A stretch of DNA of 64,000 nt from Wurfbainia villosa (taxonomy: Eukaryota > Streptophyta > Magnoliopsida > Zingiberales > Zingiberaceae). Within the stretch, counting starts at the first letter, position 1. Every line of letters starts with the position of its first letter. The notes beneath the pieces are model-generated. The model made no database searches, was not told the origin of the DNA, and worked only from the letters and a program-made list of their open reading frames with translations. A program made the position numbers and the translations under genes. Of this stretch, positions 10,147-21,397 are shown one piece after another. The DNA is taken from the NCBI GenBank assembly GCA_025175895.1, contig CM046000.1, positions 67,236,720 to 67,300,719 of the forward strand. The letters run 5' to 3'.

Positions 10147-11090
10147 AAGGGAACCTCTGCATTGAGTCGAGAAGAAGTTTGCCGAGCGGTTTGAGGCAAA
10201 CAACCACGATTTGAGCCTTGCGTAGCGACCCAGGAACCCGACCAGTCGATCATACTGTCTTCAAGGGTGAAAGCAAAACTCAGTGTCCCAAGTGCGATAA
10301 GACTCATGCAGGTCAGTGTTTGGTGGGTTTAGATGTGTGCTACAAGTGCAAGAAGTCTGGGCACTTTGCTATGAACTGCCCTCAGCTCAAAGAGCCAACT
10401 AGAGGAAGGGTGTATACTATGACACAGGAGCAGGTGGATCCGGGTTCGACCATCATCACAGGTAGAATTTCTATTGTCAACCTACCTGCTCATGCCTTAA
10501 TTAATTCTGGAGCTACACACTCTTTCATATCGGTGGCCTACATTGCAAAACTAGGTATTTCATGTGATTGGATGGCTACCGGCTATAACGTGTCCTTGCC
10601 TTCGGGGGAAGAACTGACCAGCAATAGAATAGTGAGGAACTATCCGATAAGGATGCAGAATTATACAGTGTACGCCGAACTTATTGTATTAGAGATGGTG
10701 GACTTTGATGTAATTCTGGGTATGGATTGGTTGACCCGGTACGAGGCCATTATTGACTGTAAACAAAGGACGGTTAAACTGAAATTACCAAATGATGGGT
10801 TTGTCATCTTCAATGCAACCTCCACGTTGAGTCATCTACCTATTATATCAGCATGTAAAGCTCAGAAAATGTTAAGTAAGGGGTGTAACGGATTTCTAGT
10901 CAACATAATGGGTAGTTCTGAGACTTTTAAACCAAGTCTGGAGGAAGTAGAGGTGGTCCGGGATTTCCCCGATGTATTTCCAGAAGATATTGCAGGATTA
11001 CCCCCTGTCAGGGAGATTGAGTTTGGAATAGAATTAACATCGGGAACCACCCCTGTATCCAAAGCACCGGCTTGGCACTCCATGAAATGA
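10147..11090 (+). pseudogene. gag nucleocapsid and aspartic protease of gypsy element G
   Basis: After the gag stop the open frame from 10218 contains a nucleocapsid zinc knuckle (CYKCKKSGHFAMNC: C-x2-C-x4-H-x4-C complete) and then a retropepsin domain. The active-site motif is INSGATHSF, where DSGATHSF is expected: the catalytic aspartate is replaced by asparagine (GAT to AAT). This alone would kill the protease. The flap/hydrophobic partner motif DFDVILGMDWL is present. The linker to RT, with FPDVFPEDIAGLPP, is intact. The frame stops at TGA near 11088. Confidence 0.82.
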
Positions 11091-11792
11091 AGGAGAAGGC
11101 GGAAGGAGCAACTACAAGAACTCCGGATAAGGGTTTCATCAGGCGATTGTGTCACCCGAGGAGCGCCGGTGTTGTTTGTCCGTAAGAAGGACGGTTCAAT
11201 ACGATTGTGCATTGACTAAGGAGTTGAGCAACCGTTCTGATCCAAGAACAAGTACCCATTACCTAGAATCGATGATCTGCTCGATCAACTACTGGGGAGA
11301 ACAGCGGTGTTCTCAAAAATTGACTTGAGGTCGGGGTACCATCAATTGAGGGTGAAAGAAGAAGATGTTCATAAAACTGCATTCAGAACTCGATATGGTC
11401 ATTAGGAGTTTCTAGTTATGCCATTTGGGCTCACTAATGCCCCCGCAGCCTTTATGGATTTGATGAACCGGATTTTCCAGCATACCTGGATCAGTTTGTG
11501 ATTGTCTTCATCGATGATATACTAATTTACTCTCGAGTCATGAAGAGCACTGGTGCTCTGGACCACTGAAGGATAAGCGGTTATCGCTAAGTTTAGCAAA
11601 TGCGATTTTGGGAGACAAATAGCATTTTGGGACATATAGTCTCGGAGAGGGAATAAAGGTGGATCGATCAAAGTGGAGGCAATCGAGTTGGGCTACTCCA
11701 AGGAATGTTATAGAAATTGAAGTTTCGACAGGACTAGCGGGTATTATCGCAGATTCATTCGTAATTTTTCACGAAGTGCGCTACCACGACCG
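11091..11792 (+). pseudogene. Reverse transcriptase of gypsy element G (frameshifted)
   Basis: Pieces of a Ty3-type RT in changing frames: SGDCVTRGAPVLFVRKKDGS, KYPLPRIDDLLDQL, then DLRSGYHQLRV and MPFGLTNAPAAFM. The catalytic FIDD motif is at 11507-11518. In-frame stops occur after CID (about 11219) and at the position of a conserved YGH-x-EF (about 11405), and at least two frameshifts lie near 11480 and 11550-11700. It once copied the RNA into cDNA in the particle; this copy cannot. Confidence 0.8.
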
Positions 11793-12264
11793 TTGACCAA
11801 GAAGGGGGTGAGGTATGAATGGAATACTCAGTGCGAGAAGAGTTTTATGGAGCTAAAGGAAAGGCTGATGATAGCACCTATGCTTGCAGTTCCAGACACT
11901 TCTGGGCAGTTTGTGGTGTACACTGATGCCTCCAAAACTGGCCTAGGGGCTATATTGATGCAGAAGGGGAGGGTCATTGCCTATGCATCACGTCAGTTGA
12001 AGGTGCATGAGCAGAATTATCCTACACATGACCTGGAACTAGCAGCGGTCGTCTTCGCTTTAAAGATCTGGCGACACTACCTTTACGGAGAACGTTGCGA
12101 GATCTACACAGATCATAAAAGTTTGAAATATTTTTTTACTCAAAAGGAACTGAATATGCGACAGAGATGATGGTTGGAGTTGGTAAAAGATTATGACTGC
12201 AATATTAACTATCACCCGGGTAAGGCAAATGTGGTGGCGGATGCACTGAGTCGCAAGACGGCGC
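11793..12264 (+). pseudogene. RNase H domain of gypsy element G
   Basis: An open stretch with VVYTDASKTGLGAILMQ, the D-containing first RNase H motif, followed by IAYASRQL, LELAAVVFALK (catalytic E) and IYTDHKSLKYF (second D). After a stop at 12168-12170 (TGG or CGA changed to TGA) the domain resumes with WLELVKDYDCNINYHPGKAN and ends in the conserved ADALSRK. Confidence 0.85.
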
Positions 12265-13271
12265 TATTACTGATTGATCACCCAAAGATTGATATCGAAT
12301 TTCAACGAGATAAGAGTGGAGGTGATAGCACGTGAGCGAGTTAGGTTGGCGGCAGCGGTTACATCAATTCTGAGATCGATTGAGCGAGAATAAGCCTCGG
12401 ATCAACAGTTAATGGAATGGAAACGCAAAGATGAAGTAAAGGGTAGCACCATCTACTCAGTGATTGATGGGATGGTGCGATACAAGGGACGTATCTGGGT
12501 GCCTAAGGGTGGATCCCTGAGGGAGAATCTCATGAGGGAAGCTCACACTACCCCGTACTCTATCCACCTGGCGACAAAGATGTATAAGGATATGGCTATT
12601 ATATTGGTGGTAGGGCATGAAGAGAGACATAAGAAAGATGGTCCATGGGTGAAATGAGCACCAAAGGCCAGCGGGATTTCTCGAGCGACTTCGATACATG
12701 CGGAAGTGGGAAAATGTTGCCATGGATTTTGTGGGCTTACCGATCTCGACTAAGGGATCTAATGCGGTGTGGGTTATTGTGGATCATTGTGAAGTCAAGA
12801 CACTTCTTGCCAGTGAAAACCACTTTCACTATGATACAATATGCAGAGTTGTATATACGGGAAATAGTAAGGTTACATGGAATTCCGGATCAGATTGTGT
12901 CAGATAGAGATCCAAAATTTACATCTGGGTTCTGGAAGAGTTTGCATTGGGGATTGGGTACAAAACTTGTTTTCAGCACTGCTTTCCATCCCCAGACTGA
13001 CGGTCAATCTGAGCGAGTAATTTAGATTTTGGAAGATATGCTACGAGCTTGCATTATAGATTTCAAAGGGGGTTGGGAGTCCAAACTGCCCTTGGTAGAG
13101 TTCACCTATAATAATAGTTATCAATCCACCATCGGTATGGCTCCCTATGAAGCGCTATATGGAAGGAGGTGTAGAACTCCACTACACTGGGAAGAGGTAG
13201 GAGAAAGGGCAGTTCTGGGTCCAGAAATTATGACACAAACTGTGGAACTAGTGGCAAAGATCCGGAGATAA
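12265..13271 (+). pseudogene. Integrase of gypsy element G (frameshifted)
   Basis: The N-terminal zinc domain is badly decayed around 12520-12680. The catalytic core is readable in pieces: WENVAMDFVGLPIS (first D), then in another frame IVSDRDPKFTSGFW (second D) and FHPQTDGQSERVI (E). A TAG at 13023-13025 splits the core from ILEDMLRACI. Next comes the plant gypsy signature GMAPYEALYGRRCRTPL at about 13137. Together these are a DDE integrase of chromovirus type, not functional. Confidence 0.82.
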
Positions 13272-13331
13272 TGCACAAAAAGTTGCCAAAAGAGTTATGC
13301 TGATTGTTGAAGGAGGGACCTAGAGTTCACA

Positions 13332-13781
13332 GTGGGAGACCATGTATTTCTCAAAGTGTCACCCATGAAGGGAGTATTGAGGTTCGGAAGGAAGGGAAAA
13401 CTCAGTCCGAGGTATATTGGGCCTTTTGAGATACTCAACCGAATTGGAACACGAGCATACCGAGTTGTTCTACCACCAAACCTGGCAGGAGTTCATAATG
13501 TGTTTCACGTATCCATGCTCAGGAGGTACCTTTCCAACCCTGCACATGTGATTGGGTATGAAGCCATACAGTGGACACCAGATCTATCCTACGAGGTAAT
13601 ACCATAACAAATATTGGATCGTCAAGTGCGGAAGTTGAGAAATAAAGAAATCAGAATGGTGAAAATTTTATGGGGAAATCAACAGATAGAGGAAGCTACC
13701 TGGGAGACCGAGCAGGATATGCGTGATCGTTACCCTGAACTATTTGGTAAGTCAAATTTCGAGGATGAAATTTTTTTTTAA
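13332..13781 (+). pseudogene. Integrase C-terminal part and chromodomain-like tail of element G
   Basis: The frame 13332-13607 carries GDHVFLKVSPMKGVLRFG and LSPRYIGPFEIL (the GPY/F module) and HNVFHVSMLRRY. After a TAA at 13605-13607 the same frame continues with the chromodomain remnant: VKILWGN, EEATWE, MRDRYPELF, and stops at 13779-13781. In chromoviruses this domain directs integration towards marked chromatin. Confidence 0.85.
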
Positions 13782-13793
13782 GGGGGAAAGAGT
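13782..13793 (+). other. Polypurine tract of G
   Basis: GGGGGAAAGAGT directly before the 3' LTR start at 13794; the plus-strand DNA primer of reverse transcription. Confidence 0.85.
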
Positions 13794-14885
13794 TGTCAAG
13801 TCTCGAAAAAAAAAAATAATAATAATAACAATACTAAAATGATAAAAATACACGGGCGAATATCATTGGAAAAGGGGGATAAATTTCGGGGTCTATTTAC
13901 ACCCCAAATAATCACAGTTGAGGGGCATGAAGGGGAAAAACCCTAAAACCCATTTAACCGGCCGAACCCTATTTATTTTCCTTTTCTTTTTTTCTTTTTC
14001 CCCTTCGCTCCGTTCGCGCGACCCTCCTTACGCTTGAGCCGCGCAGAGCGGCGAAAGGCGATCGAGAATCCTGCTGCCGGTCGACGCTTGACTGGAGCTA
14101 CACCGACCTTCCTCCTTCCTCTTCACGGTGAGTAGTCTTTGGCTAGGGTTGTCGAGGGCGGTGAATCCAGCAGATTCTCATTGGGACGGTCGCGGTGAGT
14201 TGGAGTCGGGGTGTTAGGGATTGAAGCGTGCCGGCGAGTGGGATTCCCGATTAGGTTCTAGCAGGCTTCCGCGGTGGATTACCGGTGTTGTTGGGGATGG
14301 GTTGAGCTAGGGAGAATGGTGGAGTTGGCTATCCGACGACTAGGTGGAGGTGATAGGCGGAGAGTCACGGGAAGGGGATTAGGGCCTTCAATCTTGGAGC
14401 TGAAGAAGGGGGTTCTCGATGGGGGGGGAAGGATTGGAATTCGGTGGTTTTGGGGATTTCATCGTGCCAGTGGAATGGGTTGCCAGATGGTGTTCTAGTA
14501 GGGGCATAGGGGGGGGGGAAGTTCGGAAGTTTGGACTGGACGGAGCGATGGCAACCAGCGAAGCTGTTTTTCCGTCGGCTTGAGGGAGGTGAGGAGCAGA
14601 GAGATCTCGGGAGGTGGCTAGGAATTAAATCATTAGGCTATAATGGGAATTCTAGATGGTGGTGATCGAACCGGTGGATTAGGGTTCTCGGTAGGTGAAG
14701 AGCAGGGGAAAGGGAATGGGTAAACAGATTGGTGTCATTGGAAGGGAAGGGGATCGGTTTAGGATTTTAGGATCATATTCGATGAATTTAAGCGTGGATT
14801 AGTATGGAGGGTTTCATCCGGTAGGGGGATAATAACGGAGTATACACATGTTGGGGTCCTAATGAATTGGGTGAGCCGAGCGATG
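13794..14885 (+). repeat. Truncated 3' LTR of gypsy element G
   Basis: Matches 6695-7794 closely, with small differences such as a shorter AAT microsatellite, longer G runs (about 14413 and 14509) and rearranged bases near 14030-14080. It stops abruptly at the bases before TCCAG. It is followed within 5 bp by solo LTR F. On the far side of F (62702) the LTR does not resume, so the loss was not caused by F alone. Confidence 0.85.
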
Positions 14886-14890
14886 TCCAG

Positions 14891-15237
14891 TGTTAGATCG
14901 TAAAAGTGCTAGAGGGGGGGGGGAGTGCATAGTGCACGTAAAGCTTCGTTTCTTTTTCGTTCATTCAATTAAAACTAAAGAGTAAAGCAGTGGAAAAGTA
15001 AATGAGACAAGTTGATTTTACTTGGTTCACAACCTAACGGTTGCTAATCCAAGGCACTTACGATCCGAGATCGTGTATGAAGGGCAATGCACTAAGAATC
15101 TCCTCCTCGTTGGAGGTTAGAGACAACAGATACAAGAAACTCCAAAAAACTCGAGGATGAGGCAACATGCCAACCTCACCTCGTTTACGATAAAAGCTCC
15201 GAGAAAGGAATGGAATACAAGTAATTTAACTAACAAC
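14891..15237 (-). mobile_element. Solo LTR F, SIRE-like, first part
   Basis: Starts TGTTAGATCG with the G-run (10 G) that marks SIRE-like LTRs here. It shares with LTR C the blocks TTACTTGGTTC and CTCCTCCTCGTTGGAGGT and a run of the form ATAA(A/T)GAAAGCT. It is cut by element E, whose target duplication ACAAC is 15233-15237. Preceding bases are TCCAG; the bases after the other end of F are TCCAT, a target duplication with one mismatch. Orientation is minus by comparison with C. Confidence 0.75.
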
Positions 15238-16589
15238 TGTTAGTAATATTTGAGAGGTGTCCTAAGGCAATCGCTTTATGTTTAAACCATTTATATGATA
15301 AATGAAGATTCACTATTTGAGTATACATGTTTTCATGTATTTGATTAGATTTTAAACTCATTTACTGAATGCCCACGATATGATTCACTGTATGAGAGAA
15401 TTTATGATTGGATCACAACTAGTGAGTATCTCTACATGTGTAATTGTGATGTATTGGAATTATCCCTAGTTGATGAATTGATGGATTTGGACACCATCAA
15501 TTCTGTCGAGACTAACACGAGGTATACTCTTTGGTGTATTTAAGCAGCTAATTCTCACTGGCTGAAGACATTGTGATGTCCGGAGTTAATCGTGGATGTT
15601 AGTTATGGTAACTAGTTCATTGGAGTAACCAACTGTAAGACTTCATATGGTTCTCTGCATATATGTATATGTCAATGAAGTTCTTACTGCAGTTTAAGTA
15701 CGATGTTCCTTTGACTTGCGGTATTCAAGTCATCTTGGTCATGGAGACTTATGCTTTGACATCTTAAGAAAGCATCACCAAGGAGATGTGGACCCGAGAT
15801 GATTGAGTATAAGTCGAAATGTCCCAAGGTATTTGAATATCCTATAAAGGATTCACCACTCCTTGCGAGGAGATGTATACCTATGGCCTCTCGTTGGATT
15901 GTTACTAAAGTCTTTGGCCAAAGCATTACATGTTTAGAGTATGGTATTCTTAGATACATGTGCCGTAACTAGAATCCGTAGGATGAGGAAATGATACTTG
16001 GGCTAGGTGTGACGTAGTCGACCTAGTGGGGATTGACACTATAGATCATGTTCTGAACTAAGTGGGTATAAGATGAGTGAAGGGAATGTGGCATGATTCA
16101 TTGTAGCTGCTGAAGGGTTTCAGAAATGGTTCTGAAATCAATCGTTGATTTTTTGGTTAATTGGGGATCATGATGTACTACTAGGTGCCACTTATGATCG
16201 TTCTATAATTAATGGTTAATTATAGACGGCCAACATAAATTGGGAACCTATTTGGTCACACGCACAATGAGCATAATTCGAAGGATTTAAAACAAGCTTG
16301 AGAATGAGATTCTCAGATTGAGAGAAACTAGATTTTGTTGGACCAAACAAAGAGCGAGCATGAAATCATTTCAGTTACAATGGAAGCATGGATGGGTCGA
16401 GTCTTATGAAGACATGATGGATAAATCAAATTGGTTTGGTTCTAATCCAATGGTGGAAAATAAACCAAAGTAGTTTGGTTTGTTTTAAACGAATGAATTG
16501 AAGTTGGTTCGGTTCGTTTTAATTTAAAATAGACCAACTCGGTTCGGTTTATTTTAACTTAAGTTATTGGAGCAAGTTAATGGGTTTTG

Positions 16590-19228
16590 GTTATGAATAG
16601 ACCTGGCCATGGTTCGGGTCTGTTCCGGGTCTGGGTTGGAACCGTCGGGTCCGAGTTGGCAAAATACCGACCCTTAACGACCTTCGTGGCCGTGCAGTTC
16701 GGGTTGTGGGCGTCGATTCGGTCCGGTCAAGTCAGATGCAGGTTCGAGTCCGATCCGGTTAATCGCCGTCTTAGTTAAATAAATAAAAATTTAAAGAATG
16801 ATGTAAATAATTAAAATAAAAAAAATTGCGCAATTGAACTTATAAAAACTCTATCAAATATTTCATTATCTCAATAAAAAATATATTACATCTCAAATTT
16901 CAACATCTTGGACTTAAATAAAAAACCTATTACAATAAAAAAATCAATTACATTTCAATTTTCATTATATTCAATCAATTTCAGTCATATTTCCTCCCAT
17001 TGTAGTTCCGGATGTTCCCTCTGTTTTGTCTTGGTCTTTTTCGTCACTTTTAATATATTGGGTTCGACTTTCAGCTTTTGACTAATCATTGAGTAAACAT
17101 TGCACTTCCAAATTTTTCGACCTTAAGCTAGAATGTCTCTCGTCCAATGTATTTCCTCCAATACTAAAATCTTATTTCACTGCAACCGTTGAAACTGGAC
17201 AATCTAGAATTTCTTTTGCCATTATAGATAAGATTGGAAATATTTGAGTTCTTTGCGACCACCATTTTAGAATGTCAAAGCTTTCTTCAATTGAATCACT
17301 AAAATTAAAAGAAGTGGTAAAATAATTCTCAAGTTCCTGACTGGAACTTGAGGATCCTTGTGGACGTTTAGTCCGTTCCCTTAATAACAATTGTGCTTTA
17401 GTGAGTTTAGAAGTAATAATACTAGTTGTAATGGATTGATGTGTTTCATGTCCAATAGTTTGTTCACCATATTTAATGTTATATTCTTTATAAATATCAT
17501 GTAAATGAGTTTTAATATTAAACAAAATCAAAGAAATATTAGGAGTATTTTCGGTAATAGGGCTTAAAGATTCATAATATAATGCTAACATATCTTGCAA
17601 ACCATCTAATTTAAGTCTAGGATCTAAAACAAAAGCACATAAAAATATTTCAGGAATGTTTAAGAAATATTTTTCCCATTTTTCCTTCATTACATAAATA
17701 CATTGAGATAAATAATTATCATTTGATCGAATATGTTCATTAAAAATACATGCAATATTACAACAATGTGTTAAAACTAAATGTGAAGTTGGATAATAAA
17801 CACCGGATAATTGGTCACTAACATCACTAAAAACTTTTAAAATTTCACAAATACTAGTGCATATATTCCATTGATTTGAAAACAAATAAATATCACGTGA
17901 TTGAACATGTTGATGAAAAAACATACATAATAAATCTTTGTATTCAAAAGTAGATAACAACAATTTGTAAGTAGAATTCGAACGAGTTGGGACGTCACGT
18001 GCAAACCGTTTAGGCTTCATACCATTTGTTTTGCAAAATTTTCTCCATTGTTTCATAACTTGAGGATGTGTCCATAAATAATGAATTATACTCCTAATTG
18101 GTTGAATATGTGATCCTAAATTTTTAAGTCCATCTTGAACACACAAATTTAAAATGTGACATGTACACCTAATATGAAAAAAATCTTCCACCTATTGATG
18201 GTTTACATATATCAATAAACTCACTAATACTAGAGGTATTTGCACTAGCATTATCAAAAGAAATTGAAAAAACTTTAGAAGTCAGACCATATTCTTCTAA
18301 AATAATAAAGATAAGTTGTGAAATATTTTGTGTCATGTGTGTTTCATTAAAACATCTATATGCTAGCAATCTTTTTTGAATGTTTCAATTATTATCAATC
18401 CAATGACAAGTAATACCCATATATGAATAACTTTGCCAATGATCACTACAAATATCGGAACACAAAGAAACTTTACTGTTTAAACTAGAAAATTCTTTAA
18501 TCAATTCTTTTTTTTTTGTTCTAAGACTAATTTTAAAAGTGTGCATTTTAGAGTATTTCTTGGGATACATTTAATAGAAGGATTTGCACTTGTAGAAAGT
18601 TAATTTTTAAAAGATAATTTATCACTAAAACTAAAAGAAAGTTGTTCAATCGCATAAAATTTAGCAGTTTCTTCTCTAAATCTAAATTCCTCAAATTTAA
18701 AAAGTTTAGATTCATTACCCCAACCCGATTGAGAAGAGAATGTCAGAATTTGAGTTTGAGAACGATCGATACCAATTTTCACCGGATGATTTCTCTCCAC
18801 ATGTCGATTAAGAGTTCCGTAACCTCCTCCTTGTTGAAATTTGTAACATTTTGAAAAATATTTGCATTTTGCTTGCATATCACCGGAAGAGAGCGTTACT
18901 TTATCGAAATGTTTGGTGAAAATATCGGATGCCGGGCGAGGCACTCGAGTTGGTCTTGTAGCCATAGAACCCGCCATCATATTGGATGTATTGCTCCTAC
19001 TTTCTTGACTTTAATGATGACGTATTGGATGTTTGGTGAAAATATCGGATGCCATTCATTTTCGTTCATTTTTTTAAAATTCAGTTCGATTTTTTAAAAA
19101 ACCGTGACGGACCGCTTTATTAGGTGGTCGGTCAGTCGAATCAAACCATTGACGGTTAATCGGACCGTTGACCACTGATGCGATTTGAGTTGTCAGTCGA
19201 CCGGACCTTGGCCGGGTCTAGTTATGAA
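16590..19228 (-). mobile_element. hAT DNA transposon in the E 5' LTR
   Basis: The element body is 16598-19220, flanked by the 8-bp duplication GTTATGAA (16590-16597 and 19221-19228), the correct length for hAT. The ends are inverted: TAGACCTGGCCATGG on the left and, on the minus strand from the right, TAGACCCGGCCAAGG. The subterminal 150 bp at both ends are GC-rich with repeated CGGTTC/GGTCCG-type words. Inside is a decayed transposase on the minus strand. It is younger than E. Confidence 0.93.
16985..18980 (-). pseudogene. hAT transposase (BED finger, RNase H-like core, dimerisation domain), broken
   Basis: From the start at 18980, the first frame (to 18600) holds a BED zinc finger, with CKYFSK where CxxC is expected and H-x-x-x-x-H near residue 61-66: one zinc ligand is lost. 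The next frames (18570-18385 and 18369-18169) carry catalytic-core pieces, including SLCSDICSDHWQS (first D block), GITCHW and FSISFDNASANTSSI (second D block). The long frame 18191-17172 (339 codons) contains RCTCHILNLCVQDGL, the insertion domain, FVLDPRLKLDG and the C-terminal ILKWWSQ block of the dimerisation domain. It breaks after CPVSTVAV, and the rest of that domain is readable only with frame changes to about 16985. At least four breaks, so inactive. Confidence 0.88.
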
Positions 19229-20104
19229 CCATTAACTCTATGGAGAAGGTTTCTTGATAATTAAGAAACACGCACTCTATAAAAGCGCAGCTAGAGGTTT
19301 GGAGAGCCCCAAGTTTTATTTTTTGAAACTTCTCATCGTCTCCTCTCCCTCTCTTCTTCTTGCCGCCGCCCAAGGAAGCCACGCCCAGCTCTTGAGCCGT
19401 CGCCCCTTTGTGCCGCCGACATCTAACTGCTGCCGGCCTCCCATCCGGCGACCCTTCGGCGATCCACCTTGGCTCTGATGACCAAGGATTAGCCGACCAC
19501 CTCCTTTTTGGCCGGTGCCAAGTCCACCACCAAGCTGTCCAAATTTTGGACAGCTTGTTTCCTTGTCGGAGCGTCGTTTGGACGACGTTTGGAGCTCCAA
19601 CAGTGACTTCCTTGCCGGGGATTGGGTCTCTGGTAATCCTCATAGGTGGAGGACCAAGGATTCGTCAATCGGTTGACGAATACCTCTCCGGAGAAGCGAG
19701 TTTTGGGGACTCATTTTGTATCCGAATTTTGATTCAGATTGTAATCTCTTCTCGATCACATCGTCTTCGACACGAGGCTAGTGACTCCTACAAAGACGAG
19801 GCTCGTAGCTTGGTGAAGCTATCGCGACAGTACTCGGTGTGGATATGGATAGAGGCAATTCTAGCGAGAGTTGCTCCGGTTGATGCCATTCCCACTGCAC
19901 GTGATACGTCAGGTATAACTAGTGTAATTTCCTTTTATTGCAAAATTTAAAACTGCGATTATGTCTACACATATTGTATCTTACATGCGTGTGATGTATG
20001 TGTTGTAATAAATTAGATTTATTGCTTTTAATTCTTTCGCTGTGCACATGTTTACGAAATATGTTCGAACACACACTCGCCGCGGTGCCGGGGAAACCTA
20101 ACAG

Positions 20105-20119
20105 TGGTATTAGAGCCCA
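20105..20119 (+). other. Primer binding site of E
   Basis: TGGTATTAGAGCCCA; one C-to-T difference from the TGGTATCAGAGCCCA of element D, complementary to initiator methionine tRNA. Confidence 0.88.
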
Positions 20120-21397
20120 GGTTGTGTTTCGATATAATCGTAAAATTATTTTGCGATAGTCATAATTGTATTTATGAAAATTTTCTACTTTTAGAAAGTT
20201 TAGAAGTATTTATGAAAATTTTCTAATTTTGGAAAGTTTAGAAGTATTTATTGAAATCTTCTACTTTTGGAAAGTTTAGAAGCATTTATGGAAATTAACA
20301 CTTTCCATAAATAAAATATGTGATTAGATTTGGAAATTGTTTCCTAATTTAATCATAATTTGATTTGGGAATCAAATCTATAACATATTTTATTTTCATA
20401 AATAGTTTTGACAATTTAGGAATTTTTTTTCCTAAAGTAAATTTGACTTTCCTTAATTGAGACCTTCCATAAATAAAATATGTTATTAGATTTGGAAATT
20501 TATTTCCTAATTTAATCATAATTCGATTTGGGGAATTAAATCTCAAATATATTTTATTTCCATAAATTGTTATGACAAATAAGAAAATTTTGTACATGCC
20601 ATAATTGTATGTTATGTAATTGCATTAGATGCATATCATTATGCCATGCGTATTGTGACATGTAGATGCATGTCATGTATGCCATGCCATGTAGATAATA
20701 GTTATTTGCATGCAAAGAGGATGAGACATTAAAACCCTTACACAATATTAAAGCCTACACCTTCCATTAATATGGTTGGAACCAGAGTTCTATTTCTTGT
20801 TTGGGTTGTTGTACTCTCTCCAAGCCCGTCTCGAATCCGAACATGTTCAAACCTTGGAATAGTTTAATACTAATATGGTAAGAGTCAGAGGTCAATCGTT
20901 AGCTTTGGTTGTTGGACTCTCTCCAAGCAGGGCTAGTTGGTTGAATGCGCTCTAACCATATTAAAATTATTTCTCGATTAATGGGTTGGCTTTAACCTGG
21001 AGCATCAGCTTGTTGGACTCTCTCCAAGGTCGATGTGAAGGGAGGTGAAGTTGGGTGCTATGCATATGATGCATACTTGTTAATGAGTTAACAACCCGAT
21101 GTATGTGTGAACATTCAATTAGTTGATAGCACATTGTGATAGTTGCATATATATAATATGCAATCGGTATACTTGATACCTATCATTGTAGCTATGAATG
21201 ACTTATTTGACTCTCTCCAAGGTTGTTCATATCTATGTTGGATATTATCCCATTTGGAGATGGACCTACGATCTCCCGAAGTGATTTTGGAGTTTTAAAA
21301 TTAAAAAAATGAATGGGATTTGCAAATGTATGTTGATGCATTTTTCCATCTTTCTCATATATTCTCGATTTTGTATTTCTAGGTTAATCGATTGATT
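20120..21397 (+). other. Leader (5' untranslated) of copia element E with structured repeats
   Basis: No protein-coding frame. It holds (1) three to four units of about 38 bp with TTCTACTTTTGGAAAGTTTA (20165-20300); (2) two related blocks of about 170 bp with CCATAAATAAAATATGTGATTA and the reverse-oriented ATATTTTATTTCCATAAAT (20300-20440, 20460-20590), able to pair; (3) four mini-hairpin units TTGGACTCTCTCCAA (20809, 20912, 21013 and 21206), two with one mismatch. The same order is found in the leader of D. Confidence 0.8.

Larger units (their letters stand above)
6690..14885 (+). mobile_element. Ty3/gypsy chromovirus, Tekay/Del-like (element G), 3' LTR truncated
   Basis: The 5' LTR starts TGTCAAGTCT at 6695 after TCGAC (6690-6694). 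Order inside: primer site, gag, zinc knuckle, protease, reverse transcriptase, RNase H, integrase, chromodomain-like tail, polypurine tract, partial 3' LTR. Protease-RT-RNaseH-integrase order and the C-terminal tail containing EEATWE and MRDRYPELF define a chromovirus. A 2.56 kb LTR fits Tekay. Several stops and frameshifts make it inactive. The 3' LTR matches the 5' LTR only up to GAGCCGAGCGATG (14885), so the last roughly 1.46 kb and the right target duplication are lost. Confidence 0.88.
15238..20103 (+). repeat. 5' LTR of copia element E, split by a hAT element
   Basis: Starts TGTTAGTAATATTTGAGAGG and ends GGGGAAACCTAACA. Removing the hAT and one 8-bp duplication leaves about 2.2 kb that matches the 3' LTR and both LTRs of D. 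The TATA box TATAAAAG is at 19278-19285. The following 0.6 kb (19300-19920) is GC-richer and contains paired clusters such as TCGTCTTCGACACGAGGC and the terminal TGTGCACATGTTTACGAAA. Open frames in this stretch have no family resemblance. Confidence 0.9.

Noticed and set aside
19408..19950. 180-codon open frame in the E LTR
   Set aside because: Lies in the GC-richer transcribed part of an LTR, not conserved as a frame in D or in the E 3' LTR, no domain.
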